From the NCBI GenBank assembly GCA_036401055.1, contig DASWWC010000031.1, positions 1-64,000 of the forward strand: 64,000 bases of DNA. The letters run 5' to 3'. Origin of the DNA: Pelomonas sp036401055 (lineage in GTDB: Bacteria; Pseudomonadota; Gammaproteobacteria; Burkholderiales; Burkholderiaceae_C). A model generated the notes under the pieces. The model saw only the letters and a list, made by a program, of their open reading frames with translations, was not told where the DNA came from and did no database searches. This document shows positions 33,582 to 43,828 of the stretch, piece by piece. Position 1 is the first letter of the stretch. Each line of letters opens with the position of its first letter. The translations under genes and the position numbers were made by a program.

Positions 33582-34334
33582 TCAGGCGAGGTTCACGCGG
33601 CCGTCGGCGGCCAGCACGGTGTCGATGTCGTCGCCGGTCTCTTCCAGCTGCACCAGCGTGGCCTGGCGGGCGCCCAGCGCGTCGCGCGCCTGCAGCGCGG
33701 TCAGGATGGCCTTGTGGCGCGGCAGCGAGAGCTCGTGCGTGTTGGGCAGCTGGCTGGAGAGGATGATGGACTCGCGCAGCGCCAGCGACAGCATGTTGCC
33801 GATGTAGGCCAGCAGGTCGTTGCCGGTCGCCTCGGCGATGCGGCGGTGGAAGGCCAGGTCGGGCTCCAGCAGCTCGGCCGTGGTCGTGGCGGCCGCCATG
33901 CCCTCGTAGGCGGCGGCGATGGCCGTCAGCTGCTCATCGCTCGCGGCCTTGGCGGCCAGCGCGGCGGCGGCGGGTTCGAAGATGCGGCGGACCTCCAGCA
34001 GCGTGCCCACGAAGTCGCGCTGGGGCTGGGCCTGGATGAGCCAGTACAGCACGTCCGGGTCCAGCATGTGCCACTCGTTGCGCGGCCGCACGATGGCGCC
34101 GGCGCGCTGGCGCGACACGACCAGCCCCTTGGCCACCAGCACGCGCACCGCCTCGCGCAGCACGGGGCGGCTGATCTCGTAGCGCTCCAGCAGCTGCGCC
34201 TCGGGCGGCAGCTTGTCGCCGGGCTTCAGCTCGCCGCCGACGATGGCCAGGCCCAGGTCGCGCACGATGCGGGCGTGCTGGCTCTTGCCTTCGGGTTCGG
34301 CGGAGTAGGTGGAGTGGTCGGCGCGCGTTCTCAT
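33582..34334 (-). CDS. GntR family (FadR subfamily) transcriptional regulator
   Basis: A 250-residue regulator with an N-terminal winged HTH (GGELKPGDKLPPEAQLLERYEISRPVLREAVRVLVAKGLV) and an all-helical FCD effector domain. The latter shows the metal-binding pattern DLAFHRRIAEATGN and LPRHKAILTAL. An upstream ATG at 34382 overlaps the GH97 stop (TGATG) and would add 16 residues; 34334 was chosen because typical FadR proteins have short N-termini. FadR-type proteins bind GT-N3-AC cores, and two AGT-CAT-ACT sites occur at the promoter of this same operon. The effector may be a pathway sugar acid, by analogy with related regulators. Confidence 0.88.
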   Translation of the reverse strand: MRTRADHSTYSAEPEGKSQHARIVRDLGLAIVGGELKPGDKLPPEAQLLERYEISRPVLREAVRVLVAKGLVVSRQRAGAIVRPRNEWHMLDPDVLYWLIQAQPQRDFVGTLLEVRRIFEPAAAALAAKAASDEQLTAIAAAYEGMAAATTTAELLEPDLAFHRRIAEATGNDLLAYIGNMLSLALRESIILSSQLPNTHELSLPRHKAILTALQARDALGARQATLVQLEETGDDIDTVLAADGRVNLA

Positions 34335-34381
34335 CGGCGGCAGGCTACCAAATACCTTGAGTCGGCTCGCATCGGGCCCCA

Positions 34382-36277
34382 TCAGCGAAAGCGAGCGACG
34401 AAGCCGCCGCGTGGCGCCAGCGTCAGCTTCGGCGTCGACACGGACAGCTTGCCTTCGCTGAACTCACGGGGGCCGGCGCCGTCGGTGATGAGCTGGCCTT
34501 CCTTCGCGCCCAGCCAGCCCAGGTCCAGCGTGATCTCGCGCGGCGCGTCGTCGGCGTTCATGCCGGCGACGAACCACTGCTGGCCGGCGCGGCGTGCCAG
34601 CACGACGAACTTGCCGGGCTCGCCGTCCAGGAAGCGCACCTCGTCCCACGCGCGCGGCAGCTCGCGCAGGAAGCCCTTCACGTAGGCCGGCACCGTGGCC
34701 ATGCCGTCGGGCGTCTCGGCGTAGTGCTGGATGCCGGACAGGAACAGCACGCTTTGCGCCAGCTCGAAGCCGTTGCGCGTCGCGCGCTTGATCTTGGGAA
34801 TGTCGCCGAACACCACGGGCGTGAAGTCCATGGGGTCGAACAGGTTGCGCGTGAACGGGATCATGGCCGCCTGGTGGGCGACCTTGTCCTGGTCGCCCTG
34901 CGTGAAGGTGGCGAACTCGAAACCCTTCACGGCCTCTACCGTCATCAGGTGCGGATAAGTGCGGCTCCAGCCGCGCGGCAGCGTGGCGCCGTGGAAGTTC
35001 ATCAGCAGGCCGGCCGCGGCGGATTCCTTCAGCAGGTCCACGTAGTAAGCCATCATCGACGCGCCGTCGCCGCCGAAGAAGTCCACCTTCAGCCCCTTCA
35101 CGCCAATGGCCTTCATGCGGGCGAACTCCTTGGCGCGGTCGGCCGGGCTCAGCAGCGCGCTCTTGGGGCTCATGTCGGTGTCGTTCCAGGCGCCCGAGGA
35201 GTTGTACCAGGCCAGGATGCCGACGTTCTTGGTCTTCGCGTAGTCGGCCAGCTCCTTCATCTTGGCGTCGCCGATCTTCTTGTCCCAGTAGGCGTCCACC
35301 AGCGTGTAGTTCCAGCCCATGTCGGCGGCGTATTCGACAAAGCGCTTCTGCACGTCGAAGACGGTCGCGTCGTCCTTCAGGATGGCCCAGCTCCAGGACG
35401 CGTGGCCGGGCTTGAGCCTGGCCTTGTCGAAGGCCACGGCGGGCGCGGCGAGGTCGGTGCCCAGCGTGGACTCCATGACCGTCTTCAGCGGGCCGATGGC
35501 GAGCACGCGCCAGGGCGTCGTCAGCGGGCCTTCCATGTCGGCCAGCAGATGGCCGCCGGTGAAGACCTCGCTGGGCTCGGGCAGGCCGATGCGGTAGGTG
35601 CCGCCGGTCGAGTCGCTGGCCAGCCGCGACGCGTGGAAGCGGCCGTCCATGCCAGCCTCGGTCAAGGCGACCCAGCTGGCGCCTGCGCGGAACAGCGCCG
35701 GGAACACCCAGCCCGCGTGCGAGGGCGCCTTCGTGCCGACGGGGATGTCGGCTTGGTAGTGCTCTTCATACGACGGGTTGGTGCGTGCATAGCCCGTTTT
35801 GGCGACGGACATGGGTTGCAGCCAGGCGCGCGCCTCGGCCGGGAAGGCCAAGCTGGTCAGCTCGTCCTTGAAGGTCTTGCGACCCGCGCCGTCCACCGCG
35901 TAGCGCAGTGCCAGGCCGTCGTTGGAGGTGCGCAGCGTGACGGCCATCTTCTGGCCGGCCGCATTGGCGACGGTGAAAGTCTGTTCATTGGCGCGGTAGT
36001 CGACGCGGCTCTTCTTGCCGGCGGCCAGCGTGTACTGCTCGCGGTGGGCCTTGACGGGCGACGTGGCCACGAGCTTCAGCCCGTTGGCGAAGTCGCCTTG
36101 CTCCAGCACCAGGCCCAGGCGCGAAGCCAGCAGCACCGGCTGACCGGCGCGCTGCACCGTGTAGACCAGTTGCTGCTGGTCATTGACCGACACGTCGACC
36201 TGAATCTGGCCGTCGGGGCTGTCCAGCGCTTGGGCCAGGGCGGGCAGGGCGAGCAGAAGCGAAGCGATGAGGCGCAT
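34382..36277 (-). CDS. GH97 family retaining glycosidase
   Basis: A 631-residue secreted enzyme with a signal peptide (MRLIASLLLALPALAQALD). The fold is an N-terminal beta-sandwich, a TIM barrel and a C-terminal sandwich. Asp399 in GLKVDFFGGDG occupies the nucleophile position of the retaining GH97 group, with Glu448 in LMTVEAVKG as likely acid/base. It is therefore of the alpha-galactosidase-like type rather than the inverting SusB type. Retaining GH97 members include enzymes acting on beta-L-arabinopyranose, which is stereochemically equivalent to alpha-D-galactose. In this locus that activity is plausible. Confidence 0.88.
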   Translation of the reverse strand: MRLIASLLLALPALAQALDSPDGQIQVDVSVNDQQQLVYTVQRAGQPVLLASRLGLVLEQGDFANGLKLVATSPVKAHREQYTLAAGKKSRVDYRANEQTFTVANAAGQKMAVTLRTSNDGLALRYAVDGAGRKTFKDELTSLAFPAEARAWLQPMSVAKTGYARTNPSYEEHYQADIPVGTKAPSHAGWVFPALFRAGASWVALTEAGMDGRFHASRLASDSTGGTYRIGLPEPSEVFTGGHLLADMEGPLTTPWRVLAIGPLKTVMESTLGTDLAAPAVAFDKARLKPGHASWSWAILKDDATVFDVQKRFVEYAADMGWNYTLVDAYWDKKIGDAKMKELADYAKTKNVGILAWYNSSGAWNDTDMSPKSALLSPADRAKEFARMKAIGVKGLKVDFFGGDGASMMAYYVDLLKESAAAGLLMNFHGATLPRGWSRTYPHLMTVEAVKGFEFATFTQGDQDKVAHQAAMIPFTRNLFDPMDFTPVVFGDIPKIKRATRNGFELAQSVLFLSGIQHYAETPDGMATVPAYVKGFLRELPRAWDEVRFLDGEPGKFVVLARRAGQQWFVAGMNADDAPREITLDLGWLGAKEGQLITDGAGPREFSEGKLSVSTPKLTLAPRGGFVARFR

Positions 36278-36284
36278 GGTTGTC

Positions 36285-37226
36285 TCAGGTGGAGTAGGGA
36301 CCGTCGGCCACGGGTGTGCCGAAGTCGGGGAAGCCGTCGTCGCGCCAGCCGAAGGCCTGCACGCGCGCGTGGCGGTTGGGGTCGTTCAACGGGTCGCCGA
36401 CGATGTCGCGGTAGTTGCGCGCGTGATAGACCAGCAGGTCGGTGCGGCCATCGGGCGTCGTCGTGAAGCTGTTGTGGCCGGGGCCGAACTGGCTCACCGA
36501 CTCGTCCGTCTTGAACACCGGCGTGGGCGACTTGTGCCAGCTGGCGGCGTCGAGCAGGTCGGCGTTCTGGTCGGCCCACAGCAGGCCCATGCAGTAGTTC
36601 GCGTCGGTGGCCGCCGCGGAGTAGGCGATGAAGACCTTGCCGTTGCGCTTGAGCAGGGCGGGGCCTTCGTTGACGCAGAAGCCGATGCGCTCCCAGGCCA
36701 GGTCCGGGCGGGTGATGACGACCGGCTCGGTCTTCAGCGTCCACGGGTTGGCCAGTTCGGCGATGTAGAGATTGCTCTCGGTCGGCGGGCTCTTCTGCGC
36801 CCAGCAGAGGAAGCGTTTGCCGTTGTGTTCGAAGGGCGTCGCGTCCAGCGAGAAGCCTTCCTCGGGTGTCACGATCTGGCCGCGCTCGATCCATCTGTCG
36901 GTCAGCGGATCGGCACCCTCGCATTCGAGGACGTACATGCGCAGCTTCCAGATGTCGTCGCGCTCAGCAGCGGCGAAGTAGACGAACCAGCGGCCGTCGA
37001 TGCGGTGCAGCTCGGGCGCCCACACATGCCAGCTCATCGGGCCGCTGTCGTGCTTGCGCCAGATCACCTGGGTCGGCGCGGTCGCGAGGCCGCCGATGCT
37101 GTCGGCGGCGCGGATCTCGATGGCGTCGTAGCTGGGCACCGAGGCGGTGAACCAGTAGCGGCCATCGACCAGGCTCAGGTGCGGGTCGGCGCGTTGCGGG
37201 ATGAGGGGATTGGTCCAACTGGTCAT
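36285..37226 (-). CDS. GH43 family alpha-L-arabinofuranosidase, apparently cytoplasmic
   Basis: A 313-residue paralogue of the GH43 at 6816-7772, also without a signal peptide. The triad is Asp14 in QRADPHLS, Asp128 in FSLDATPF and Glu187 in VNEGPALL. It overlaps the cytoplasmic GH51 gene by 4 bases and lies within the operon of the CUT1 importer. It likely finishes degradation of imported arabino-oligosaccharides. The subfamily looks GH43_26-like, tentatively. Confidence 0.88.
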   Translation of the reverse strand: MTSWTNPLIPQRADPHLSLVDGRYWFTASVPSYDAIEIRAADSIGGLATAPTQVIWRKHDSGPMSWHVWAPELHRIDGRWFVYFAAAERDDIWKLRMYVLECEGADPLTDRWIERGQIVTPEEGFSLDATPFEHNGKRFLCWAQKSPPTESNLYIAELANPWTLKTEPVVITRPDLAWERIGFCVNEGPALLKRNGKVFIAYSAAATDANYCMGLLWADQNADLLDAASWHKSPTPVFKTDESVSQFGPGHNSFTTTPDGRTDLLVYHARNYRDIVGDPLNDPNRHARVQAFGWRDDGFPDFGTPVADGPYST

Positions 37227-38749
37227 GCGCGGACGGCTTTCGTGACGATGACGTTCCAGGAGGCGGGCTTGAGCTTCACGCTCAATTGCTCACCGGCGAT
37301 GGCCACGCTGTTCAAGGTTTCAGGTGCGACGCGATCGGGCGCATCGACGGTGTTGGTGGCGTTCAGATCGGCACTGTGCAGCTGTTCAGCCAGCACCAGC
37401 TCGCGGTCCAGCCCCAAGCCGCGCAGCGTGATGGAGAGGTCCATCTCGTCGGTCAGGTGTCGGTTCAGCAGGAAGACGGCTGTCTGTCCGGTCGCCGCGT
37501 CATCGACGACGCTGGCGCACAGGTACGGCAGCTCGCCATGTTTCGCGTTGGCATAGCCGGGCGACTTGATCACGGGCCGCAGCACCGCGCCATGCGCCCA
37601 CTTCGCGGCCTGCGCGAAGGGATGGAAGATCGTCTGCCGCCACGCCGCGCCGCCGGGCTCCGTCATGATGGGCGCGATGACGTTGCACAGCTGCGCCATG
37701 CAGGCCACCTTGAGCCGGTCCGCATGGTTCATGAACATCGTCAGCATTCCGCCGATGAGCAGCGCGTCCTCCGCCGTGTAGACCTCTTCCAGCAGGCGCG
37801 GGGCCTCGGGCCAGCCGGCCTGTTTCAAATGCTCGCCGTGGCGGGCGCGGTACCAGACGTTCCACTCGTCGAAGGACAGCATCAGCCGCTTGGTGGAGCG
37901 CTTGCGCGTGGCGACCGAATCGGCAATCGCCACCGTGTCCTCGATGTAGCGCGCATTCGTTTCGATCTGCGCGAAGAAGCTCTCGGTGCTGGTGTCCGCC
38001 GGCGGCTTCACGAAGTAGCTGTGCAGCGACAGGTAGTCCACGAACTCGAAGCAGTGCTCCAGCACGCGGTCTTCCCAGACGCCGTAGGTCGGCATGTCGT
38101 AGGCCGACGAGCCGCAGGCGGCCAGCTCGATGCTCGGGTCCACCCAGCGCATGAGCTTGGCGGCTTCCTTGGCGATGCGGCCGTATTCGTCGGGCGTCTT
38201 CTGGCAGATCTGCCAGGGGCCGTCCATCTCGTTGCCCAGGCACCAGAACTTGATGCCCAGCGGCTCCTCGGCGCCGTGTGCGCGGCGCAGGTCCGACAGC
38301 GCCGTGCCACCCGGGTGGTTGCAGTATTCGAGGTAGTGCCGCGCCTCGTCCGGACCGCGGGTGCCGAGGTTGACGCCGAACATGGGTTCGATGCCCACCT
38401 TCTTGCACCAGGCCATGAACTCGTGCGTGCCGACCTGGTTGGTCTCGGTGGAGAACCAGGCGAGGTCGAGCCTGCGCGGGCGCTGGTCCTTCGGACCGAC
38501 GCCGTCCTCCCAGTTGTAGCCCGACATGAAGTTGCCGCCGGGGTAGCGCACGATGATGGCGCCCAGCTCCTTCGTCAGCTCGGCCACGTCGCCACGAAAG
38601 CCGTGTTCATCCGCCGTGGGATGCGTCGGCTCGTGGATGCCGTTGTAGACGCAGCGGCCCAGGTGCTCGACGAACACGCCGAACAGGCGGCGGTCCAGCG
38701 GCGCGATGTCGAAATCGCGGTCGACGGTGAGGGAGGCCTTGAAGGTCAT
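37223..38749 (-). CDS. Cytoplasmic GH51 alpha-L-arabinofuranosidase
   Basis: A 508-residue GH51 enzyme with no export signal. The start MTFKASLTVDRDFDIAPLDRRLFG is the classic intracellular GH51 N-terminus. The acid/base Glu lies in WCLGNEMDGPW and the nucleophile Glu in LSFDEWNVWY. The start ATG overlaps the stop of the binding-protein gene by one base (TGATG). It should split arabino-oligosaccharides brought in by the CUT1 transporter encoded just upstream. Confidence 0.94.
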   Translation of the reverse strand: MTFKASLTVDRDFDIAPLDRRLFGVFVEHLGRCVYNGIHEPTHPTADEHGFRGDVAELTKELGAIIVRYPGGNFMSGYNWEDGVGPKDQRPRRLDLAWFSTETNQVGTHEFMAWCKKVGIEPMFGVNLGTRGPDEARHYLEYCNHPGGTALSDLRRAHGAEEPLGIKFWCLGNEMDGPWQICQKTPDEYGRIAKEAAKLMRWVDPSIELAACGSSAYDMPTYGVWEDRVLEHCFEFVDYLSLHSYFVKPPADTSTESFFAQIETNARYIEDTVAIADSVATRKRSTKRLMLSFDEWNVWYRARHGEHLKQAGWPEAPRLLEEVYTAEDALLIGGMLTMFMNHADRLKVACMAQLCNVIAPIMTEPGGAAWRQTIFHPFAQAAKWAHGAVLRPVIKSPGYANAKHGELPYLCASVVDDAATGQTAVFLLNRHLTDEMDLSITLRGLGLDRELVLAEQLHSADLNATNTVDAPDRVAPETLNSVAIAGEQLSVKLKPASWNVIVTKAVRA

Positions 38750-40083
38750 CAGCGGCGTGCCTTTTGAAGTGCCTTGTTGACGCGCTTCTCGACGCTGGCC
38801 TGCACCTCGGCCACGGGCTTGCCCGACAGCAGCAGGTTGGCCACGTCCTCGCCGATCAGCAGCTCGATGTTGCGTTGCGTGGGCACGTTGCCCGGCATGG
38901 AGGCGCCGGTGGTCGTGATCTCGGCCAGCGACTCCCGCTGCGGCAGCGCGCGGAAGGCGTCGCTCTGCGCCACGGTCTTGCTGACCGGCAGGTGGCCCGT
39001 GCGCGACCATTCGGAGCTGCGGTCCCAGACGAACTTCAGGAACTTCACGGCCGCCTCGTGGCCCTTGGCGTCGGTCGTGCCGCCCTTGAACAGCGCCCAC
39101 GAATGGCCATCAGCGAACACCGCAGGCTTGGCGTACAGCTGCGCGAATGGCCGCACCGCATAGCCACCCTTCAGCGGCGAGTCTGCCTTCTGCGATTCGC
39201 GCAGGAACTGGTCGATGGTCCAGGTGCCGACGACGACGACCCCGGCCTGGCCGTTCAGGAAGGCCTGGTTGGCGGCCGCGTAGTCGAGGTTGGGCCGCAC
39301 ATGGCCCTCGCGGTAGAGCGTCTGCATCAGCGTCAGCGCGTTGACCACGGCCGGTTGCTGCATGTTGATGCGCTTGCCGTCCTCGGAGAACAGCTTGGCG
39401 TCCTGCTGCGCGATCAGTGATTGGAAGGTGCGGTTGTTGGCGGCGGTCTCGTTGGCCACGGCCCAGGCGAAGAAGGGCTTGCCTGTCTTCTGCTTGAACT
39501 GCCGCGCCTGCGCCAGCAGCTCCTCGGGCGAGCGCGGCAGCACCGGCTGGCCATCGGCGCCCAGCAGGCCTGCCTGCTTCATCAGCGTCGTGTTGATGTG
39601 CCACAGCCAGGCCCAGGTGTCGAAGGGCAGCGCGTAGGTCTGGCCGTTGAACGAGGTGCCCTTGCGCGCATGCTCGGTGAAGTCGTCCACCGGCACGCCG
39701 ATGCTGGCGAAGTCGGCGTCCAGCGGCAGCACGAGTTTGCGGCGCACGTAGTCGCCCAGGGCCGACTCATGCATGACCGCCACCGTCGGGATGTCCTTGG
39801 ACACCAGGCGGGCGGTGAGCTGGTCGTAGTACGGTCCCCACTCGCCGATTTGAGTGCGCACGACGATGCCGTCGGTGTTGGTGGCGTTGAACTCGTTGAC
39901 CAGCGCGGTGACGATGCCGCACTCGCCCACGCCTTCCGAGGCCTTCACCACCTGGCCGAACTGCGATTCGCAGCTGCCGAAGAAGCGCATCAGCGTGATC
40001 TCGGTCTTGGCCGGATCATTGGCGCCGGGGCCGCAGGCGGCGAGCAACGCGGCGGAGAGACAAATCAGCAGGCGCTTCATCAT
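38749..40083 (-). CDS. CUT1 sugar ABC transporter substrate-binding lipoprotein
   Basis: A 444-residue family 1 extracellular solute-binding protein. A lipobox (SAALLAAC-GPG) near residue 19 follows MMKRLLICL. Two further cysteines (FFGSCESQF and GVGECGIV) probably form a disulfide. Blocks such as YALPFDTWAWLWHINTTLMKQAGLL and GQAGVVVVGTWTIDQFL are typical of oligosaccharide-binding proteins. It overlaps the permease gene by 4 bases. The likely ligand is an arabino-oligosaccharide, from the flanking GH51 and GH43 genes. Confidence 0.9.
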   Translation of the reverse strand: MMKRLLICLSAALLAACGPGANDPAKTEITLMRFFGSCESQFGQVVKASEGVGECGIVTALVNEFNATNTDGIVVRTQIGEWGPYYDQLTARLVSKDIPTVAVMHESALGDYVRRKLVLPLDADFASIGVPVDDFTEHARKGTSFNGQTYALPFDTWAWLWHINTTLMKQAGLLGADGQPVLPRSPEELLAQARQFKQKTGKPFFAWAVANETAANNRTFQSLIAQQDAKLFSEDGKRINMQQPAVVNALTLMQTLYREGHVRPNLDYAAANQAFLNGQAGVVVVGTWTIDQFLRESQKADSPLKGGYAVRPFAQLYAKPAVFADGHSWALFKGGTTDAKGHEAAVKFLKFVWDRSSEWSRTGHLPVSKTVAQSDAFRALPQRESLAEITTTGASMPGNVPTQRNIELLIGEDVANLLLSGKPVAEVQASVEKRVNKALQKARR

Positions 40084-40913
40084 TTGCCCGTCCCCGCGAC
40101 GGCCGTCACCAGGTGGCGTTGGAAGAACAGATACAGCATCAGCGCAGGCACCCCGGCGAATACGGCCTGGGCCATCAGGAAGCCCAGGCCCTCCGACTGC
40201 GCGAAGTTGGTCTGCGTGGACGCCAGGCCGCGCGTCAGCGTGTACATGTCGGGCTGCGTCGCGATGACGAGCGGCCACAGGTAGTCGTTCCAGCAGGCCA
40301 GGAACGTGAAGATGCCGAGCGTGGCCTGTGCAGGCAGCGTCAGCGGCAGGATGATGGTCAGGAAGGTCTTGAAGCGCGACGCGTTGTCCAGCATCGCGGC
40401 CTCTTCCAGCTCGGCCGGGATGGCCTTGAAGTACTGCGTCATCAGGTAGACGCCGAACGGCGCCGCCAGGCCCGGTAGCGCCAGGCCCGCGATGGTGTTC
40501 TGCAGGTTCCACTCCGAGAACAGCCGGTGCAGCGGGATGAAGACCGACTGCGCCGGAATGGCCAGGCCGAACAGCACCAGCGCGAACAACCACTTGCGGC
40601 CCGGGAACTCGCAGCGCGCGAAGCCGTAGCCGGCCAGCGACGACAGCACCAGCACGCCCGCCGTCTGCATCAGCGCCACGGCGACGCTGTTGCCCAGCCA
40701 GCGGAATACCTGCGAGGTCTGCAGGATGTCCAGGTAGTTCTGCAGCGTGTAGGGCGGCGACAGGAAGACGTCGGTGTGCCGCAGCAGGAACTCGTTGGGT
40801 TTGAAGGACAGGGCCAGCACCCACAGCAGCGGCGCCATCCACGCGAGGGCCAGCAGCGTGAGCGCGGCCATCACGAAGCGGTCGAACCAACCGCGTCTGA
40901 GCAGCGGGTTCAT
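40080..40913 (-). CDS. Carbohydrate ABC transporter permease (MalG type)
   Basis: A 277-residue inner-membrane permease with six expected helices. The EAA loop reads ELEEAAMLDNASRFKTFLTIILPLTLPAQATLGIF, the contact site for the ATPase. Its N-terminus MNPLLRRGWFDRFVMA is cytoplasmic. It overlaps both neighbours by 4 bases (ATGA junctions), indicating tight translational coupling with the MalF-type partner and the binding protein. Confidence 0.92.
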   Translation of the reverse strand: MNPLLRRGWFDRFVMAALTLLALAWMAPLLWVLALSFKPNEFLLRHTDVFLSPPYTLQNYLDILQTSQVFRWLGNSVAVALMQTAGVLVLSSLAGYGFARCEFPGRKWLFALVLFGLAIPAQSVFIPLHRLFSEWNLQNTIAGLALPGLAAPFGVYLMTQYFKAIPAELEEAAMLDNASRFKTFLTIILPLTLPAQATLGIFTFLACWNDYLWPLVIATQPDMYTLTRGLASTQTNFAQSEGLGFLMAQAVFAGVPALMLYLFFQRHLVTAVAGTGK

Positions 40914-41796
40914 CGCTTGCCTCCCTTGTCGCGCTCAAGCCAGAGCTGGGCCGAGACGCCGATGAGCATGATCGCCAGCAGGATCTGCGAAGCCGCCGTC
41001 GCGAAGCCCAGCGAGAGCTGCATGAAGGCCTGCTCGTAGGTGAACTGCACGATGGAGCGGGTCGTGTTGTTGGGCCCGCCGTTGGTCATCAGCATGATCT
41101 GCGGAAAGACCTGGAACTGGCGGATCACCTCGATCAGCGCGACCAGCACGATGGCGCGCTTGAGGCTGGGTAGCGTGATGTGCGTCAGCACGCGCCAGCG
41201 CGGCGTGTTGTCCAGCGCGGCAGCTTCGTAGATGTCCGACGGGATCTGCTGCAGCGCCGACAGGAACAGGATCATCGGCAGGCCGATGATCCACCACACG
41301 GTGACCAGGGCGATGGTGGTGAGGGCCAGGTTGTCGCTGGTCAGCAGCGGCATCTCGGGGATGCCCAATCCCGCGAACATCTGCGCGATGAGGCCGCGTT
41401 CGGGCATGAGGGCCAGCTTCCAGACCAGCGTGATCAGCGTGACCGAGAAGACGGACGCGCAGAAGAAGGTGGCGCGCAGGAAGGTGGCGAGCTTGCCGGG
41501 GCGGTTCAGCGCCAGCGCCAGCATCAGCGACAGGATCACGAAGATGGGTGTGCTGATGCCGACGAAGCGGATGGTGTTCCACACGACTTGGTGGAAGACC
41601 TCGTCGGCGAACAGCTCCTTGTAGTTGGCCAGGCCGACCCAGAAGCTGTCGTCGGACAGCAGGTCGTGGTCGTGGAAGCTGATCCAGATGCCTTTGGCGA
41701 GCGGCCACAGCAGCAGCAGCACGTACAGCGCCACGAAGGGCAGCACGAAGAGGGCGTAGGCCGGGCGCGAGGCGCGCAGCCCGACGGTGCTGGCGC

Positions 41797-41800
<4 letters not shown>
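40910..41800 (-). CDS. Carbohydrate ABC transporter permease (MalF type)
   Basis: A 296-residue permease partner. The EAA loop is DIYEAAALDNTPRWRVLTHITLPSLKRAIVL, and the N-terminus has AYALFVLPFVALYVLLLLWPLAKGIWISF. It overlaps the ATPase gene by 4 bases. Together with the MalG-type permease and the lipoprotein it forms a CUT1 importer, the class that handles di- and oligosaccharides. Confidence 0.92.
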
Positions 41801-42888
<1,088 letters not shown>

Positions 42889-42901
42889 GGCAGTCTCCGG
42901 T

Positions 42902-43828
42902 TCATTCTTCTTGGATGACAGGCCAACCGTCTTCGGACCAGCCCAGTCGCGCGATGCGCAGATGCGGCCTGCCGCCGCGTTCGGTGTCGTAGGCGTGGTG
43001 CACCATCAGGTCGCCGATGATGTCCTGGTGCCCCGGGCCTTTCCATCGCGTGCCGGTGGAGGCGAGCAACTGGGTGCCCCCCGCTTCCATCAGGTCCTTG
43101 CCGTCGCGGTCCAGGTAAGGGCCGGTCACGCTGCGGGCGCGGCCCACGCGGATGTTGTAGGTGCTCTGGGCGCCCTTGCAGCACAGGTCGTAGGACGCGA
43201 ACAAGTAGACCCAGTCGCCACGACGCACGATGGTCGGTGCTTCGATGGCCGGGCTGCGGGCAACGAATCGGGTGCTGCCGATCGGCTTCAGCGTTTTCGC
43301 GTCCAGCTCCGTCAGGCGCAGTCCGCCCCAGAAGGAGCCGTAGCTCATCCACAGCTTGCCGTCGCGGTCGACGAACAAGTCGGGGTCGATGGCGTTGAAG
43401 TTGTCCGCCGCCGTGCTGGCCACCACCAGACCGTCATCGCGCCATTCGCTGCCGTCCGGCCTGTCGCTGCTCGCCAGGCCGATGGCCGAGCGGTTCTTGC
43501 CGAAGGTGGAGATGGAGTACAGCACCCAGGTGCGGCCCGCGTGCTGGAAGACCTTGGGGGCCCAGATGTCCAGCGGCTTCTGCTCGGGCACGGCATCAAG
43601 CCACCAGGCGGGCGCCTGTGTGAACAGCGGGGCCAGGCGGCGCCAGGTCTTGCCCTGGTCGGTCGACTCCAGCCGCTGCAGGCCCTTGCCGGTCGTGAAG
43701 ACGAACCAGCGGTCGGCCTGGATGAGCAACGTCGGGTCGTGCGCGCCCGTCTCGCCCTGGGGTTCCAACGCGGCGACGGGAGCGGCCAGGCACAGCGCGA
43801 GCAGCGTCGCGAGCGCCGCACGCATCAC
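42902..43828 (-). CDS. Secreted GH43 arabinan endo-1,5-alpha-L-arabinosidase
   Basis: A 308-residue exported endo-arabinanase with a signal peptide (MMRAALATLLALCLAAPVAA). The triad is Asp31 in GAHDPTLL, Asp148 in NAIDPDLF and Glu196 in PAIEAPTI. WMSYGSFWGGLRLTELD and YLFASYDLCCKGAQSTYNIRVGRA are characteristic endo-arabinanase text (GH43_5-like). Unlike the lipoprotein endo-arabinanase at 13111 it has no tether and no C-terminal accessory domain, so it is probably released into the periplasm or medium. It overlaps the preceding dehydratase gene by 4 bases. Confidence 0.92.
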   Translation of the reverse strand: MMRAALATLLALCLAAPVAALEPQGETGAHDPTLLIQADRWFVFTTGKGLQRLESTDQGKTWRRLAPLFTQAPAWWLDAVPEQKPLDIWAPKVFQHAGRTWVLYSISTFGKNRSAIGLASSDRPDGSEWRDDGLVVASTAADNFNAIDPDLFVDRDGKLWMSYGSFWGGLRLTELDAKTLKPIGSTRFVARSPAIEAPTIVRRGDWVYLFASYDLCCKGAQSTYNIRVGRARSVTGPYLDRDGKDLMEAGGTQLLASTGTRWKGPGHQDIIGDLMVHHAYDTERGGRPHLRIARLGWSEDGWPVIQEE

